From Candidatus Amarobacter glycogenicus (GTDB taxonomy: Bacteria > Chloroflexota > Dehalococcoidia > Tepidiformales > Tepidiformaceae): a stretch of 44,365 nt of DNA. The translations under genes and the position numbers were made by a program. The stretch lies in NCBI GenBank assembly GCA_016719395.1, contig JADJZF010000014.1, positions 1 to 44,365 on the forward strand. Reading direction: 5' to 3'. Positions 42,126 through 44,365 of this stretch are shown here, piece by piece; the stretch's first letter is position 1; the number at the start of each line of letters is the position of its first letter. The notes beneath the pieces are model-generated. The model ran no database searches, was not told the origin of the DNA, and saw only the letters and a list, made by a program, of their open reading frames with translations.

Positions 42126-43266
42126 ATGCAATACGACTTCGACACCGTCCACGAGCGCCGGGGGACGGACAGTTCCCAAGCGGGCGTTTCCGGCGGACGT
42201 GATCCCGATGCCTGTGGCGGCATGGACTTCCTGTCGCCCGAGCCGGTGCGGCGAGCGCCGAGGAGCGGGTAGAGCAGGGCTTCTACGGTATGGGCGGGCG
42301 AACGAGGAGTTCCTGAGGTATTCACGAGCGGGCTGCGGCGGCGTTACAGCTGGGACAACTCGAGGGACGCCCTGATGACGCTGCCGGGAGCCATCCCGGG
42401 GTTCACATGGGCTTCCGGCGGCGACATGCCGGGCAGCATGGTCGTCCAGTCGCCCCCGTACGGGCCGATCCTGAATTCGTAGAAGCACCATGGAATCGTC
42501 CGGCACGATGCGATGCCTGTGCGCGACTCCTCCGGGCGCTATGAGATTGACATGGCCCAGCTTCGAGGCTGCCTTCGACGGGACGACGCGGGCGTTTGTG
42601 CTTTGCAACCCGCACAACCCGGTGGGGAGGGTTCTTTTCGCCGGAGGAGTTGCGGCGGATGGCCGAGATCTGCCCTGCCCACGACGCGTGGATCATCTCC
42701 GACGAGATCCATTGCGACCTCGTCCTCGATGGGAACCGTCACACGCCTGTTGCGGAGCCCTCGCCCGGAGATCGCAGCACGGACGATCACGCTGATGGCG
42801 CCGAGCAAGACGTTCAACCTCGCTGGCCTGAAGTCGGCGGTGGCAATCATCCCGGACGCGGACCTGCGGGCGGAGTTCGAGGCAGCAAAGGGCGGGCTGT
42901 GCGCTGTGAATGTCCTCGGCTCTGCGGCGATGACTGCCGCCTACCGCGACTGCGACGGCTGGCTGATGCGCCGACGGGATACCTGACGGAGAACCGGGAC
43001 TACCTGACGGGATTCGTCGGCGAGCGGATGCCGGGCGCGACGGGGCGCATATCCGGCCGAGGCGACGTACCCGGCCTGGCTGGGATTGCAAACGCGCTGA
43101 GGCTCCCGAAATGACGCGTTCGGCTGGTTCCGGACCACGCCCGTGGAGCTGGGCGAGGCTCGAACTTCGGGCCGCCAGGCGAGGTTCGTGCGGTTGAACT
43201 TCGATGCCCCTGAGCCCGCCGCAAGAAGGCCTCGAGCGAAGGGCCACGGACTGGCGGCAAGAGTAG
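42126..43266 (+). CDS. PatB/MalY-family PLP aminotransferase / C-S lyase (many frameshifts)
   Basis: About 380 residues from ATG 42126: MQYDFDTVHERRGTDSSK, WAFPADVIPMPVADMDF, GFYGYGRANEEF. Next come FVLCNPHNPVGR, MAEICPAHDAWIISDEIHCD (Asp binding the PLP pyridine N), LVLDGNRHTP and ITLMAPSKTFNLAGLKSAVA with the PLP-binding Lys. The end gives AFGWFR, VELGEG, FVRLNF and EGLERRATDWRQE, stop 43266. Family members cleave cystathionine or cysteine S-conjugates. More than six frame changes, the worst region of the window together with the SDR and MFS genes. Confidence 0.85.
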
Positions 43267-43299
43267 CACCGGCCGAGGGCCGGCGACCAGGCTTCGCCG

Positions 43300-44365
43300 G
43301 GGTCCGGGCCAGGGAGGCGCCGGCGGCCGCTCCCGGTTGAGGGTCTCGCATCAGGACGAGCATGAGGCCGGCGCCGATCGCGCCTGATCACGCCCATTGT
43401 CCCGATGCTGCGGCGAGGGAGGCGAGCCCGGCGCGGCGGCGACGACGAGCGGTCCGGGCCGGCGGTCCCGAGGCCGCTCGCAGACGCGCCACGCACCGGA
43501 GGAACTGGGCGCGCCCGATCTCCGGGAGTAGCCGGCGCCGAGAGTCAGCGACGACGCTGCCGTCGAGGCCGCTGCTGAAGCCGATGAGCAGGCCGACGAC
43601 GACCAGGGAAACGAACCCCCGAGGACAGGGGGATGAGGAACATGCCGGCGGCCATAATCGAGAGGGAGGCAGGAGGCGAGCGACCGCCCGGCCCCAACGG
43701 TCCGCGACGCCTCCCCGCAGGGTAGAAGAGGAGCATTTCATGGCCATGGAGATGCCGAAGACGAGGCTGATGGTGCTGCTATCGAGACCGAGGTGGTCTC
43801 CCCAGAGGGGGAGGACACCTCATGGGAGGCACGAAGCGCCCTGATGGCGGTGACGCTGACGCCGGCAGCCGAGAAGACGCCGGGTTCTCGCGGGACGACT
43901 TTCGCGAACCGGACGTGCCCGTGCTCGGGAGCGGGAGAGCACTTCGCCGCGCGCATGAGGACGAGGAGCAACCCGGCGGAAGAGCACGGTGCCGACGAGG
44001 TGACGACGTAGGCGCTCTTCGAGACCGGCGACGACGGCTGCGGCGGCCCCGAGGAATGGGCCGACGAAGTTGCCGACGCGGTTGATGCCGCCGAGGGTGC
44101 TCAATGCCTGCCTGCGCAGATGGACGGGCATGACATCGGTGACGAAGCTGAGGCGGGCGAGGAGCCAGGACCGACCAGCCGCATCCCACGAGGAAGGTGA
44201 ACACGGCGAACGGCCAGATGCCGAGCGAAGGCGGACCCGAAGAGAGTGACGATGACGAGCCCGGTGCCCGCGATCATGGCGCGCTGTTCGCCGAAGCGGG
44301 CGACGAGCCAGCCCGGCGGGGACATCGAAGGCGAGGACGCCGATCCCGCGGAGAGCGACGATGAA
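43300..44365 (-). CDS. MFS transporter, N-terminus beyond the window (many frameshifts)
   Basis: Fragments across frames: LVARFGEQRAMIAGTGLVIV (the loop 2-3 motif region), FAVFTFLVGCGWSV, VTDVMPVHLRRQALSTLGGI, NRVGNFVGPFLGAAAAVVAG, RVFSAAGVSVTAIRALRASH, ISLVFGISMAMEMLLFYPAG, VADRWGR (MFS motif A repeat), IMAAGMFLIPLSS and VSLVVVGLLIGFSSGLDGSV. The C-terminal stop cannot be placed; IGAGLMLVLMRDPQPGAAAG near 43340 is probably the last helix. Converges on the PLP enzyme gene. Drug- or sugar-type MFS; substrate unknown. Confidence 0.75.

Overview
GC-rich bacterial chromosome fragment. The gene set suggests Chloroflexota (tentatively a Dehalococcoidia/Tepidiformia-type lineage): a CIRCE-controlled groEL, an R3H/AAA ATPase of the SpoIIIAA type next to pdxT, class III-like PhaC/PhaE, a secreted thioredoxin-fold lipoprotein with an HTHSGGEIHLHGG motif, and ResB/ResA. 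The placement rests on gene content only. The sequence has very many single-base indels, mostly in short G or C runs. At least 20 ordinary housekeeping genes are broken in frame, often by pairs of compensating indels, so it looks like weakly polished long-read assembly rather than a decaying genome. CDS spans below therefore often cover two or more reading frames.

Layout. 1-990: GC-rich, no convincing gene, possibly structured RNA. 991-2453: an XRE regulator with a palindromic operator, and an MrfB/YprB-type exonuclease. 2953-4721: a DrrAB-type ABC exporter. 4817-8791: a complete IS1595-family element (26-bp TIRs, exact 8-bp TSD) carrying a VapB45/VapC45-like toxin-antitoxin pair, a 42-codon ORF, and a convergent pair of a Panacea-like protein and a proteasome-like Ntn hydrolase. 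8906-10012: a decayed relative of the same element with different cargo (Doc toxin plus antitoxin). 10108-10554: a MarR regulator that was probably once directly divergent from drrAB; the two elements now separate them.

10614-16600: enzymes (epoxide hydrolase, GNAT, TVP38, alpha/beta hydrolase), then convergent phaE and phaC separated by five ~105-bp hairpin repeats. 17103-21457: groEL with CIRCE, then a degenerate HD-GYP-like protein translationally coupled to a GGDEF-EAL protein. 21773-23500: a second ABC exporter. 23461-29054: SRAP/HMCES protein, enoyl-CoA hydratase, CCA-adding enzyme, MrfA-type helicase. 29055-30347: a second tandem repeat array and an aminoglycoside nucleotidyltransferase-like gene. 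30613-32966: cytochrome c biogenesis pair (TlpA-like, ResB). 33072-34001: DUF389. 34011-38416: a reverse-strand run pdxT, GNAT-like, R3H ATPase, tmk, DUF4258, DUF2283. 38628-39315: a VapBC pair. 39397-44365: winged-helix regulator, acylphosphatase, SDR, thioredoxin-fold lipoprotein, PatB/MalY aminotransferase, and an MFS transporter cut by the window end.

The most interesting part is 4809-10142: related IS1595-type elements that keep a common chassis (TIRs, transposase, small linker ORF) but carry interchangeable toxin-antitoxin-like cargo, including a Panacea-like protein coupled to a proteasome-fold hydrolase that may be an undescribed two-gene system.
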